From assembly GCF_040581485.1 (NCBI RefSeq), contig NC_090134.1, positions 20,483,698 to 20,547,697 on the forward strand: DNA of 64,000 nt. Direction: 5' to 3'. The notes beneath the pieces were generated by a model that was not told the DNA's origin, searched no databases, and saw only the letters and a list, made by a program, of their open reading frames with translations. Of the stretch, positions 39,940 to 52,165 are shown in pieces; position 1 is the first letter of the stretch, and every line of letters begins with the position of its first letter. This stretch comes from Linepithema humile. Lineage: Eukaryota > Arthropoda > Insecta > Hymenoptera > Formicidae. The position numbers and the translations under genes were made by a program.

Positions 39940-42900
39940 GTGAGTATTTCCACTTTAGACAAACGTAAATCGCAAATTAAATTGGCCTGTTGCCGGTCGA
40001 TTTTGCTGCTGGAGTATCGTTAAAGAAAGATTGTAAGAGTAGCGAAGATGCCGGGTTTTTTATGGGTGCACACGGGCGGATGGAGTCTGTCGCGACGAAT
40101 TAGGGATGTTCTCAATCAGCCCTGTGTTCCGTTAGCTACCCCATGCGAGTAATCCCAACCTCGTGGGCCCCGGTAATCCTCTCCCGAGAGACTCACCACC
40201 GCCCCTCCTGCCTTGCGTCGCTGAGGGCGAAATGGAGGCGCGTCTTTGTTTCTCTTCGGTTTAATATCCGCTCCCTCGCGCGCTCATCGAACCAAATCAC
40301 GAAATTCGAGACGTCGCCGGCCTTCTATGCTTTTTAATGGGACAGTTCGGACGTCCCTTGACGAGTTGCAGCAGATTCAGCCGGGCGTATTTCGATTATC
40401 TTACTAGCCTTTCCGTTCAATACTTTTCTCGCAAACAACAATTATTAAAAATTTAATCGTATTTACAAGGAAAGTAAATATTTATGGTACTTTTATTATC
40501 GTGTACGATAGGATAATTTATCTTCAATTTCACGGAAGAGAAGACTCAACGTACATCATTTGTCTTTTATATTACACGTGGGAAGCCTAGAAGAAACAAA
40601 CGTATCATCAAACGATTCTCTTCACGTGCCGCCGAGGTTCATCGACTCCCGGGAGTGATCGATCTCTCGCTGCCCTCCCCAGGCGAAGCTCTTTCGATAA
40701 TAATCGTCGGCGCGCACGCACGATAGTGTTCCGGGCGGCACGCCGATCGTCGTCGTAGGTGTATTAAACCCGGGCGAGATCGGGCGCGATTCTCGTAAAC
40801 GAGTTGGTTAGGCGCTCGCTCGTTGTAAGTTATATTACTAGCGCGGGATTTATATGCGCGCCCACGTATTCGGTTGGCCGATGCTTAATGACGGCGATGA
40901 GCCCGGACGCGTAATTATTCGCATTTCGGCGCAGTGCGCCGCGATGCCCGGGGGTGGCCGCGCCGCGTATTTACGAGGGTTATATATTAATTGCTCGAAT
41001 AAATAGCCGTGGGTACCAGCCGCTCGCTCTGCCCGCAACATCGAGAACGATCGAACCGCCGGCGGAGAGAGAAAGGGAATCGGTATGAAAACGAACCGGT
41101 CCGCCGCGCCGTACCGCGCTGGTCTGCGCTCCCGCATACGATCAGTCGCGGGGTTTATTTGCTCTCGCGCGCGCATCGGTTTATTAAAAATTAATGACAG
41201 TGAATCCGATGTAAATACGATAGCCCGCACCGGCGGCGAGCGAGCCGCGCGTATGTACAGGGTGAATCGCGAAGAAGAATCGTCGGAGATGGCGATCGAT
41301 GTTCCTCTGAGAAAGCGTCGTGGGTTTCTTGAGACTCGTATGACTTGTCAAAGATAAGACAACAAATGGATGATTTCTCTATAAAAATGTTTAATAGGAC
41401 ATTTTATTTTTATAAGAATGAATAGTCCATTTTTCTTTGTAAGAGCCTGAGATTAATAACCTTTTTTTATTCTTTTAAAATAATGTACAAAAAATTACGA
41501 ACATGCAGTTTTATAATATTAGAAATAATTGTTTGCCGCGAATGTGTGAAGATGCTATATTTAAAGATTAAATCTGTATTCAGTTTCTCTTGAGGAGTAC
41601 CCTATATAAAATATACAGCCAGTATTCCCTGCAGCATATCGAGTGCAACACATTCTGATTTTAACTTCTCTTGATATAATTTCTTTAGACATATCCTGCG
41701 GATATGGTGATATTTTAAATTTGCTTATACGCACTTTATAATTGTGTCTCGCAAATCAATTTTTTGCATTTAATAAAATATAAGGTATTACTGAAATATT
41801 TATTCAATGCAGTCGACGAACGTAAATAAAAACTGATAATATAATGTGGAATATAAAATAATGTATAATGGACATTGCTGTGTGTGCTTGATAAATATAC
41901 TGCGTTTATTTTTCAAAATATATGCAACTCGCTTTACACACACAAAATTACAGCCTTTTTATCTCGAGTGTATGATAAATTTTACAAGTTATTGATTATA
42001 TAGCAAGCCGCAAAAATATTCAGATATCTACAGATTAATATCAATACTAAAAAGTATTGATAAACTGAATTTTTGCGGTTAAACATGAATATTACTTATG
42101 ATAAATACGAAGTATTTTGTAATTGTCAGATAAAATATTTCTATATTTCATAATTTGTTATTTTACAATTTATTTACATAAATATACATATACATGCTAT
42201 GATAAGAGCATATGTACCGAACATAGGTATTTGTGGAACGCGACGCCGAGAAGATCCGTTTTTGTCGTACTTTGCTACGTCAATTTTTTGCGAAGTTATA
42301 GCGTTTTAAAAATCCAGCGCGCGTGCATGTGTGAGTGCGTGCGTGTTTCGCGGAACGCGGAAGAAGTAGCGGAAGGCATTTAAACTATTACGGCAGCTGA
42401 CAGGTGTAGCATGGGTATTTAAATAGGTCACTGACCTACATAGAACACGTGGCTTCATCATCGGCTGTTTCGGAGTAGTTCGGAACGCACTTCGGGATCC
42501 GTCAAGGTGGCGCGATTATGCAGTCGATAAGTGTCGATCGAACTATCAATATCTTTGCGCGGGAAAATGGTGGAAAAAAAACAAATGTTATTTGAAAGTT
42601 GGGACCACTAGCAACGAGGTCAGAATCATTTACTTCAACGAGAAATTTGTGAGATATCGCTTAATTATAAAAATTAATCCTTTAGTGATAAAAAACACTA
42701 AATAATTGTCATCGGCGCGTCAAATTTGTAGGTTAGGATGACTTGTTCTCGTTTGTTATATGTAATTTGTAGTGAGGACCGTGTCTTTTGATGTGACTTC
42801 GCAGACACAATAAATGTTTTTCAGCGATCGTAAACGCTTTATAGCCACGAATGAGTAATTTGAATGGTACGTACACGCTTCCATACTGAAATGGTTAGGT

Positions 42901-45900
42901 CTTATGCGTTCATTAGCCAGCATTTACAGCAATTTTGAAGATCTTATAAGAATAAATTTTCCACTTCAGTGCAAAAATTAAATTATTTGAACGCAAAAAT
43001 CTGTAATTAGAATGCACAAACATAGCTTATTTCTAAAAAAATTCCTTCAACAATCTAATTATTAAATTACTGTTATTAGTGTTGCAGAAATAAAATAAAA
43101 AAAGAAATAAATTTAAAGCATAACGCGATATTCTACATATTTTTTCTTTGGAAAAATCTGAAGACTCATTAAGATTTACTTTATTTATTAATAATTCGCG
43201 TTACAGATTTATTTCCATAAGAACGATTGCATTCTACAAGCTAGCTTGGTCTGCAAATTCATTTCGAATGTCCTTCGAATTTCTTTTAAACCAAGAATGA
43301 AAGCTTAAACAGGAAAACAAGGTCTGAAGTTCTAGGACGAGAGAAGTGTATGTGTCGCGGACATTCCGCTGTCGAGGCGCGTTCCTCGAGCGCTCACTCA
43401 TGCCGACGCTACCATTAATAATCACTTTGATGCATAACGCGGCCTCGCTATTATTTACGTCCGACCGTCGCTCGCGCAGCCTCAGGATTTACGGGCGTAT
43501 TGTAGCGTCGGCGGGGACTTGTGTAGCGGTCGGCGCGGTACGAGTTTGCCGAACGTCTTTTTTTTTTTCCGCAAGAATTAAGTATCCGGCGAATTTCTTG
43601 GAGATGGCTCATAGTTCGCTTTTCGTCACAATTGATAATCAGTTGTGTCGAAATGCGCTCTATTAAAAAATCGACATGCAATAATTAATAAATATCACTA
43701 ACGGCTTTACATACTTCTGAAAGAATCAAAATTGCACTTTATTTCAAGCTTTATTCAGTATTGTGTTAAAATTTTCCCTTGTGTTTAAACAATATAACTT
43801 AATGCTTAGAATTAGCTCAAATCAATCGTTTCGGTTTGCTTGATCTAATCACTTTTCTTTCACGATAATCAAAAAAACATTTCACATGCTGTTTTGCCGG
43901 GCAACAAAAGAAAACAAAATAATGGAGCAAGGGAGAATGGTACATACGTGTATCCGTCATGAGGGCGTCGAGTGACAAACTCGCTGACGTGCTTTAATTA
44001 GCGACAGGGAAAGAGATTAGAGCTCAGTCTTGGGACTCGCGCTGCCGTCACTAATGCATTTCGGGATGGGATTCCACGGAGGGGGGAGGGGGGGGGAAGG
44101 GGAGCGAGCACGAGTGAGACTTCGGGGAGTGACAATTTCAGGAGCGATTAGCCGTCACGCTCTGAGTTATGCGCTTACTAAACGGCACGCCGCGCCCCAT
44201 TGAGCCACACGGCGCGTTTTTTGGTAAAAATAGAATCACGAGGCAAGGCGCGATCTCGTGGCCGCTTTCATCGCCCTTAGTTAACAGCGGGGGTGCGAGA
44301 TGGAGAGGAGTGACCGTGGTTAAGACGCAGGGTCAGGGCAAGAAAAAAGTAGGCCGGCGATTATCCGCATTAAAAGCCGAAAGTGCGATCTCCTCGGTCT
44401 ATTCTCGGCAGTATGTATGAGGAATTTAATTTAAGCGCTTACCCATTCCGACTTCCTCGTCTTTTTTTTTTTTTGTCTGGGGTGCTGAGCGATGATCTAA
44501 GTCATGTAAAAAAGAAAAAAAAAATACATACGCAAGCTCGGCTTCGCTGAGAGATTTGCATTTTTACATTATTACTCTCATTCTCAATAGTGCGAGACGT
44601 ACCGATGATTCAACCAAATAAATAAATTTGCGCTCTTGGTTTTGAAAAAAAAATATTTTAATTCTTTTCAGGTCGCACGTACAATGACTTGAATCAATAT
44701 CCCGTGTTTCCCTGGGTGTTAACGAACTATGAAACGAAGGAACTCGATCTCAGTTTGCCGAGCAATTACCGAGATTTGTCGAAGGTAAGGTATTTGCACA
44801 TCCATATTTCACATATGGCAATAAGAGAATCCATATTTCATACGGCAATATACATTCTGCCGATCTCAATTTCTTCATATGCGTCACGTACGCGAAATAT
44901 GTTGGTGCTTTAAATGTCGCAGTAAATCTTCATGCTAAGAAATAATTTACGTACATTTTACAGCCAATTGGCGCATTGAATCCGAACAGAAGAGCTTACT
45001 TCGAGGAGCGCTTCCAAAGCTGGGAGCATGACACTATACCACCTTTCCATTACGGCACGCATTATTCCACGGCGGCTTTTGTCCTAAATTGGATGATACG
45101 CGTGGTGAGTGTTTTATTATTAACGCGATATGCTTCATATTATTTAACTTCGCTTTGTCGATTTACATCTGCAGACAAACAGATAGTACATTTTCATCAT
45201 TTATATTCAAAGAATATAAAAATTAATGCATATTGCTTGCAGTGATACTTGTTAAATCAAAATATTAATTATCTCTTACGTCGTCTTTTATAAGTTTTAA
45301 ATTGAAATATAACATACGACATAGAACCGGGTTTTTACTCATGTAATGGATGTATAATTAGCTTCCAATCGCTGATTTTTTGTCCTTCCACTTACGAAGC
45401 GTGTCCAGTCTGCACCGTAAATTTAAGCGACACTTTTAGTACTGCGTTCACGCTAATTTGGGGGCGGCGGAACGCCCTCGTGTCAACGACGCCCGCCTTC
45501 TCGTTAAATATACACATTTGTTTTCTGCTGCATTTCCTCGTTCACTTGAAATGCTGGATGTCTAGCTGGAAAACGTCTTCATCTTCCTTTATTCTTTGCG
45601 GAATAAAATAGATACAGTTGTGCGAAACATTTCTTTCTACTCAATATAAATTCTCAGTTATTGCATATTGATTATGACTTTCTTTTTACTATCAGTTTAT
45701 TAATCAGTGTTTTCTACGATCATCGTCTATTTAATCGGTCTATTTAATTGGTCTTAAATAATTTGCAAAACGTTTTTGAAGTACTCGTGTTATTGCGCAT
45801 ATTTAAATGCAAAGCAACGGCGTAACGTTTAATTGTGCAGCGCAATGTTCCGGCATAGTAAAATATTGCATCATAAACAATTTATTGATCTATAAATCGT

Positions 45901-48900
45901 AAGTCGTCACTCCGCAGCTTCGTCCACCGGAAATACGTTAATGACCCGTAGCATTATCTTGATGTCTTAAAGGCATAGTTTTTAGGGCTGATATGCAGCG
46001 CGAATCGTTCCGGATAAAAAGCAAAAATCAAGTTTACGTCCCAGCGTACGCTCATATTCGTACCGCAGTACAAAAGTGCATCGATTACGTGTGTGGCCTC
46101 TTGCTAGCATTCCGCTCGCCTGTCAACGGCACGGATGACTTGCCGGGAACGAGAAGGGCCCCGCAAAGGCTCGCGCACACAAAGAGTCGTCTATAAAGCG
46201 TCTCCTAAGTGGCGGTTTCGACTCGCGCCGTCTTTTCTACGCCAGTTTCTACACTCAATGATATCCTGCGGGATTTATACGCTCCCGTCGCGAGAGAATC
46301 GACTCGACACTAAACTGTACTTTGCTTTATTTTGACAATAAATGATTTTTTTACAGGAACCGATGACGACGATGTTCCTGGCGTTGCAAGGCGGCAAATT
46401 CGATCACCCTAACAGGCTATTCTCATCTATTGCGCTTTCGTGGAAGAACTGCCAGCGTGATACGTCCGACGTCAAGGTTCGTTGCATCGATCGCATTTAA
46501 TTAAGATACTCATAAAATTTACATTTTAGCCACGCCTCTGTGAGCAACCGCATTTCCATTGTTATCGTCGCTGCATAAATTTTCGATACACGTTATTTGA
46601 TATTCTGAAAATTGGAAGAGCTATAAATACGTCTTCTCATTAACAGGAATTAATTCCGGAGTTCTTTTTCCTACCGGAAATGCTGGTGAATAGCAATTGC
46701 TATCGTTTGGGCAGGCAGGAAGATGGTAGCGCGGTCGGCGACGTTGAATTACCACCTTGGGCTTCGTCTCCCGAAGAGTTTATACGTATAAATCGAATGG
46801 TATGGAATTAATTATTTTAAAATCAATGTTATAAATACATAATATGAAAATTGAGTTAATAATATCTAAGTATACACTTATTTTACGATACATTTAACTA
46901 AATTACATTTCTTTCAGGCACTTGAGTCCGAGTTTGTGTCTTGTCAATTGCATCAATGGATCGATCTGATATTTGGTTACAAGCAAAAAGGTGAGATTAA
47001 CTTCAGAATTGATTACAGTAATTTACAGAATTCCTTGCAAATCACGAATATTAAAAAATAAATAATCGTTTTTATTCTCATTTATTGCATTTGCATCGTT
47101 TATGTGACATAAAAGAGTGACGAAAAAAAGAGAATTTCTATGATTTTGTTTAAAATAATAAAATTGTATTAAGAGATGTTTATCCCGATCAAAATCGCTT
47201 TTGATGTGAAGTTCGGGCGATAATCCATGAATTGAGTCAATAGCGTTCACACAATGGCAGGCGCCGCTCACGAATACCCAAGGTTGCGCCTTGGGTGTTG
47301 AGACAGAGGCAGTCGAGTCAAATTAGATTTCCACCGGTGGTAATTGTCGGTGGCGCCTCTATATCCGGCGCTTCCCCGAAGATGCGGTCTCCACATCGGA
47401 TGCGGGATCGAGGGAGGATGCTTGCATTCGAGAACGCGCGTATGGAAGGAATTAGTTTTTAGTTAGCTTCCTCTCTCGAGCCCTGTCCCGACCAATTAGG
47501 CACGTGTGCCGAGCGCGACAATGTGTCCCACCCGTAATGCGCAACACGTTTACAAGAGCAGCACGAAAGTGGAGCTAACCGGAAATACCGGCCACAAGCA
47601 ATTGGCGAGAGCTCTCGAAATCATTTTCGAAGGATGCATCGTGTTGCGCAGCGTCGTAACGATGTACTGAAATCGTGAAATTAAAGCGAAAAATAATGCA
47701 TTAAAATTTTTATCTAACATTTCGATTATTTTTTTTTTATAGGTCCAGAAGCCGTGCGCGCTACCAACGTTTTCTATTATTTGACGTACGAAGGTAGCGT
47801 AGAGCTGGACACGATCACTGATCACATGATGAGGGAAGCTATAGAGAATCAAATTAGGAACTTCGGACAGACGCCGTCGCAGCTTTTGATGGAGCCACAT
47901 CCTCCAAGAAGTTCCGCGATGCACTTGGTGAGTTTATTTTTATGTATACATATATGTGAAAAAATTGTTTTGCATATTAAATCGTGAAAGAAAATAAATG
48001 ATATATTTTTAGTCGCCAATGATGTTCTCGAGCATACCGGATGACGTGTGCATGACTATTAAATTCCCGTCTAACTCACCGATCTGTCATATCTCGGCTA
48101 ACACTTATCCGCAATTGCCACTGCCATCGGTTGTGACGGTAACCACCGGACAGCAATTCGCTGTCAATCGGTGGAACACCAATTACGCAGGTAAAGTAAT
48201 TTTCCACACGCTTCAGTAGTTAAGTTCGGTTTTTGTCGCTTCACGATTATATTGTAATTTTAACCTATTATTTATAGCCTCCGTGCAATCTCCAAGTTAT
48301 GCAGATACACCTCAGGCGCAGGCTGCCAATCAACCATTGTCCATGGATCCTGTTCTTTGTGAGTGCACGTGTATACGCATGTGAATTGAATAACGTTACC
48401 GATTGATAATGCTATTTTATATATTTTTAGCTCAAGCGGCTAACAGCTCGAATCCAACATTACAACGTCGGCATCTAGGTGATAACTTCAGCCAGAAACT
48501 AAAGATTCGCAGCAACTGCTTTGTCACTACCGTAGACAGTCGATTCTTGGTAGCTTGCGGATTTTGGGATAATAGCTTCCGCGTCTTTTCAACCGAGACA
48601 GGTAAATTTTAACGTTTTGCAATGATTCGTATTATAACATGTAATAAGTAGATAATAAATAAATAGGAAATTGTTAATCATTTGCACATGATAAGGTTTT
48701 GAAAGGAGGAAATTATTATTTGTGCAGCAAAAATCGTTCAGATAGTCTTTGGACACTATGGAGTCGTCACCTGCTTATCGCGCAGCGAGTGCAACATCAC
48801 TTCCGATTGTTACATCGCATCCGGAAGCGCGGACTGCACCGTTCTTCTTTGGCATTGGAATGCTAGGACGCAGACTATCGTCGGCGAGGGCGAAGCGCCA

Positions 48901-50192
48901 GCACCACGCGCCACCCTTACAGGTCACGAACAGCCTGTGACGGCCGTCGTCATATCCGCCGAATTGGGTTTGGTTGTCTCGGGATCACTTTGTACGTATT
49001 ATAATTACAAAGCATTGTATAAAAAAAAGGATATTCAAGATTTAGGACATTTTAAAAATTATTTTTAGAAATGTAATATGTTTTTTCTATAATTGTTGAA
49101 AAATTGCTGTACTGTTTAGACTACTTATAACGTATAATTTTAATATGAATGTTTACAGACGGTCCAGTACTCGTCCACACTACTTTCGGCGATCTCCTAA
49201 GATCGCTCGAAGCACCAAATGGATTCTCGTCGCCTGAAAATATCGCTATGTCACGCGAGGGCGTTATTGTGGTGAATTATGAACGCGGGCACATAGCGGC
49301 GTTCACCATAAACGGAAAACGCCTTCGTCACGAGTCCCACAATGACAATTTACAAGTAATTTCTTACTTTCTCTTTTTGGGAATGTACATTAATTATGAT
49401 CACGCGTCGTATAACGTCATGATTTATTTCCAGTGCCTATTGTTGAGCAGAGATGGTGAATACTTGATGACAGGAGGTGATAAGGGTATCGTAGAAGTTT
49501 GGCGGACTTTCAACCTTGCTCTACTTTACGCATTTCCTGCATGCGAAAGTAGCGTGCGTTCTCTCGCGCTCGCTCATGATCAAAAGTGAGTACATCTTGA
49601 AGAAAAAATTAGAAGGCGCAAAAATAAATAAAATGTACATTTTAAGATACATTTTAATCATTTTTATGCTCTTATATCATATTATTTGGCAGGTTTAGAA
49701 CTTTACTGTAATGTATTGAAATCTTATATTCTGGAATTCTAGATTATATATATATTTCTTTGTTTAAAATATATAAGATTTCAATGCATAAAATTCTAAG
49801 CTTGTTAAATGATATAATATGAAATTCTAAAACATAAAAATAAATAAAATGTATATTAGTGTGTGTTAAAATATGCATTTTATTCATTTTTGTCTTAGAA
49901 TCTTATATCATAACACTTGATAGATCTACAACTTTAGCATGTACATTTTCTGTCTATTTCTTTCCACTTCTGCGATACATTTAAATCATATATCTTAAAG
50001 GAAAAAAAATGGACGAGAATGTTAAAATATACATTTGATTCAATTTCAGAAATTTGATGGAATAGATATAACATGAAAAATATTGATGCGTTCTGTTCTA
50101 GGTTTCTTCTAGCTGGTTTGGCAAATGGGTCCATCGTAATATTCCACATTGACTTCAACAGATGGCATCACGAATTCCAACAGCGTTACTGA
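35271..50192 (+). CDS. rg: Neurobeachin / rugose, 3' part of the gene (16 exons)
   Basis: Neurobeachin-family proteins are very large scaffolds that direct trafficking of membrane proteins, notably at synapses, and bind protein kinase A; in flies rugose affects eye patterning, synapses and behaviour. Exons, each bounded by AG and GT: 35271-35388, 37304-37406, 39824-39939, 44672-44784, 44964-45104, 46357-46476, 46647-46799, 46918-46990, 47743-47927, 48013-48190, 48278-48358, 48431-48601, 48728-48991, 49159-49355, 49434-49585, 50102-50192. Together they give 2256 nt, 751 residues and a TGA stop, with all phases consistent. The visible part starts in the middle of the PH-BEACH domain (VLKYCDHLHGKWYFSE) and ends FNRWHHEFQQRY, which closely matches the C-terminus of vertebrate NBEA and LRBA. 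The protein start and most of its length lie outside the window. The intron before 35271 hosts two antisense mab-21 genes. Confidence 0.97.
42008..42078. repeat. Imperfect palindrome (stem-loop)
   Basis: The segment begins CCGCAAAAA and ends TTTTTGCGG; the outer arms pair, and the inner arms ATCAATACT and AGTATTGAT pair around an AAAA loop. The left arm carries about 15 extra bases (an ATATCTACAGATTAAT-like insertion) relative to the right arm. This may be a small foldback or MITE-type remnant; a precursor-RNA hairpin is less likely given the large bulge and AT content. Confidence 0.7.
42424..42451. promoter_or_regulatory. Candidate ecdysone-response palindrome (IR-1) next to a CACGTG E-box
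   Basis: Positions 42425-42437 read AGGTCA, one base, TGACCT: an inverted repeat with 1-bp spacing that matches the known high-affinity EcR/USP element. The palindrome extends one more base on each side. A CACGTG E-box follows at 42446-42451, and CAGCTG and CAGGTG boxes lie just upstream (about 42394-42405). It sits in an intron of rugose. The binding factors are inferred from the motif alone. Confidence 0.45.
44078..44102 (+). repeat. G-tract, possible G-quadruplex
   Basis: Twenty-five bases that are nearly all G on the + strand, with runs of six, nine and four G separated by one or two A. That is enough for an intramolecular four-stranded G structure in the non-template strand, and so in the nascent RNA of rugose. 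No function can be assigned from sequence. Confidence 0.7.
44672..47927 (+). CDS. rg: rugose exons for the BEACH domain
   Basis: Six exons (44672-44784, 44964-45104, 46357-46476, 46647-46799, 46918-46990, 47743-47927) encode residues 113-374. They carry the BEACH signature in order: RTYNDLNQYPVFPWVLTNYE, LSKPIGALNP, HYGTHYSTAAFVL, GGKFDHPNRLFSS, QRDTSDVKELIPEFFFLPEM, LESEFVSCQLHQWIDLIFG, the GPEAV motif and FGQTPSQLL followed by PHPPRSSAM. All family-conserved blocks are present, so the domain looks functional. BEACH domains pack against the PH domain, and this unit is diagnostic for the neurobeachin/LRBA group. Confidence 0.97.
48013..50192 (+). CDS. rg: rugose exons for the C-terminal WD40 repeats
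   Basis: Seven exons (48013-48190, 48278-48358, 48431-48601, 48728-48991, 49159-49355, 49434-49585, 50102-50192) encode residues 375-751 and the stop. Recognisable repeats include FVTTVDSRFLVACGFWDNSF, VFGHYGVVTCLSRSE with SGSADCTVLLWHW, LTGHEQPVTAVVISAELG, and LLSRDGEYLMTGGDKG followed by VEVW. The protein ends NGSIVIFHIDFNRWHHEFQ and five more residues. The segment from 48278 to about 48480 (SYADTPQAQAANQPLS and the next exon start) is a less conserved linker. Confidence 0.96.
49663..49838. repeat. Imperfect inverted repeat in the last rugose intron
   Basis: Two arms of about 67 bases (49663-49729 and 49771-49838) are reverse complements with small gaps; the core ATTGAAATCTTATAT at 49715 pairs exactly with ATATAAGATTTCAAT at 49771. 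The left flank (from 49620, AAAATAAATAAAATGTA) also recurs as a direct repeat from 49836, followed by further similarity (TCTTATATCAT). The intron therefore seems built from several diverged copies of a roughly 90-bp unit. Confidence 0.6.
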
Positions 50193-51004
50193 AATTACGA
50201 TTTTCTCTTCGCCTAAGCGAGCGAGGCACACCCCACGAAATAAAACAAATCCTTGCGCTTAATTCTTCAAGTAGTACAACAACTTCGAATCTACAGATAT
50301 TTCACGGACAAATGGCGCTTTCTTCGTTCGATTCCCCGTTGATCGTGGACCATTCGGTTCGCGAGTGTACGGCAAAACTGTATGTTATTTGCGCGACATT
50401 TGTACCGAGCAGCTTCTTGTCAGGCTATCTTTAAATTCGTCCCTATTTACGGTACGCAAAGTATTCCGTCAGTCGTTTCGGATTAGACGCAATGAGCGGC
50501 AATGAAACGAACGTGATATACTGTGAGAATCTTAGCGTTCAGCAATAAACTCGCTTTCGTGGCAGCGTGCAGTGCTTCCCTAAATAAAGAGGAGGTCAGA
50601 GCGAGAAGGGCGAAGCGAATTGCAGTCAGAATCCCGGACGTCCATCTCGTGTAATCACGCAGTGGATTGCGTCGAACCAAGCGTCGAACCACAACCACGT
50701 CACAAGCTGGTAAAGCACGAAAACTACACGCGTGCCGCTCGAAACGCTAGTCAATTAACGAAGACTCGGACCTATCCATGTCCGTGAAAAATTTACGGAT
50801 CGATTGCGCGATTTTTTCTCACGCGATCCAAAGAAAGGGATAAACTGCAATGGGGAGAATAATCGCCGATGCGAAGAGGAGAGCCAACGTCGACGAGACG
50901 GCGGAGCTAAGACATACGTTATTTTTATGCCTGAAACTGCACGTGGATTTGGCCACGACACCTTAGCGTTAATGTCCAATGTAAATACGGATATATTCTT
51001 CACG

Positions 51005-51038
51005 TTATATATATATATTATATATAAAATATATATAC
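51005..51038. repeat. TA-rich microsatellite
   Basis: Mostly alternating TA bases with a short A-run interruption, downstream of the rugose stop and followed by a short CACGCGCGCGCG stretch near 51050. A simple repeat, probably polymorphic. Confidence 0.85.
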
Positions 51039-52069
51039 ACGACATACACACGCGCGCGCGCTTTATTCCGTATTAGAAGGGGCGAAGAGGAGAGGCGTGT
51101 ATTATCGCGAGTGGTTTGCATTGTATTTTTCGCAGACGTATTAATGTCGCTCACGTCGAAACTTTTTGGCTAAAGCACCTTGTACGTTCAGTTCGGACTA
51201 CACGCACGCGAACGCATCGCGTATCACCGATACCGGCGCGTCGACAAATGCTTCGCGGTAACACGTCGCTAATCATTTTCGGGACCGTGGCTATCAGCCC
51301 CCCATGATCACCCTTCCACCTCCGCTACACTTTCTATACGCTGATGTTCGCGTCCTTCGGAAGAAATCCTAATTTTTATCAAAGCCGTCCAGCTTAACTT
51401 TTGCGAGGATATTTCTTAGTATTTTCGCACGCGACGTATATTAATCAGCAAAACAAGTTATTTAGGCTAAAGTGACATCCCGAATTCATCCTTAACATTC
51501 CGCGACTTGTCGAGGATCGTTTCTGTGTGAATGCGTCATCGGTGATCTCCACAGGATGACTCGAATGACGATAGAGCGAGGTATACGAGAGATGAAAGAG
51601 AGGCCGAACGCGTAAATGTGAACGAGAGAATGAAATATTAACAAAACAAAAAAAAAAGAACAAAAAAGCAGACATACACCTTAACAGCTAACAACGATGG
51701 GGAAGAAGATGCTTGATCATGCATAAGTGGTAGATTTACTAGCTTGACTTTCGTTCGTACGTCATCGTAGAACGTGTGATAGCTGTCTCGTAGTATTACT
51801 GCTAAGTATTATTGTCATTCTGAGTCCCCGTTTTGCGAGAGGTGGTCGCGAAACACGGGACGCCGTATAAATATAGCCTTCAGTTGTTCGTACGTATTCT
51901 GGATATAATGTATTGTCGTCATCTCGGTTAATATGTATCTTGTGTAACGAATAATTACTTATCTAGGGGTAAACCGTTTTGTTGTCACCGCTTAATAGCC
52001 GTACGACGATAACGAATGTATTTCCAAAGTTGTCTCACAAGTAGTAGTCAGAAAACTCTTTGTGTGCGA

Positions 52070-52165
52070 AAAATGGAGAAGAGATGCGAGAAGACGGAGA
52101 GGAGAGAACGCGGGAGAAGATTAAAAAAAAAGCGAAAGAGAGAAAGAGGGAGAGAAAGAGAGCGT
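52070..52165. repeat. Purine-rich tract
   Basis: Nearly 100 bases of almost only A and G, including an A9 run and repeated GAGAGAAAGAG units, in the presumed rugose 3' UTR. GAGA-type motifs are present but look like low-complexity drift. Translated, it gives only Lys, Arg and Glu repeats, so the open frame across it is not a gene. Confidence 0.8.

Larger units (their letters stand above)
39940..44671. other. 4.7-kb rugose intron with regulatory-looking elements
   Basis: This is the longest intron between visible rugose exons. It has CpG-rich patches at about 40140-40330, 40730-41350, 42230-42560 and 43320-43580, and contains the stem-loop at 42008, the nuclear-receptor palindrome plus E-box at 42424 and the G-tract at 44078, each listed separately. 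No coding exon is supported inside it. An internal promoter is possible but unproven. Confidence 0.7.

Noticed and set aside
50162..50434. Plus-strand frame running through the rugose stop
   Set aside because: It is in a different frame from the FNRWHHEF end of rugose and has no similarity to a known protein.
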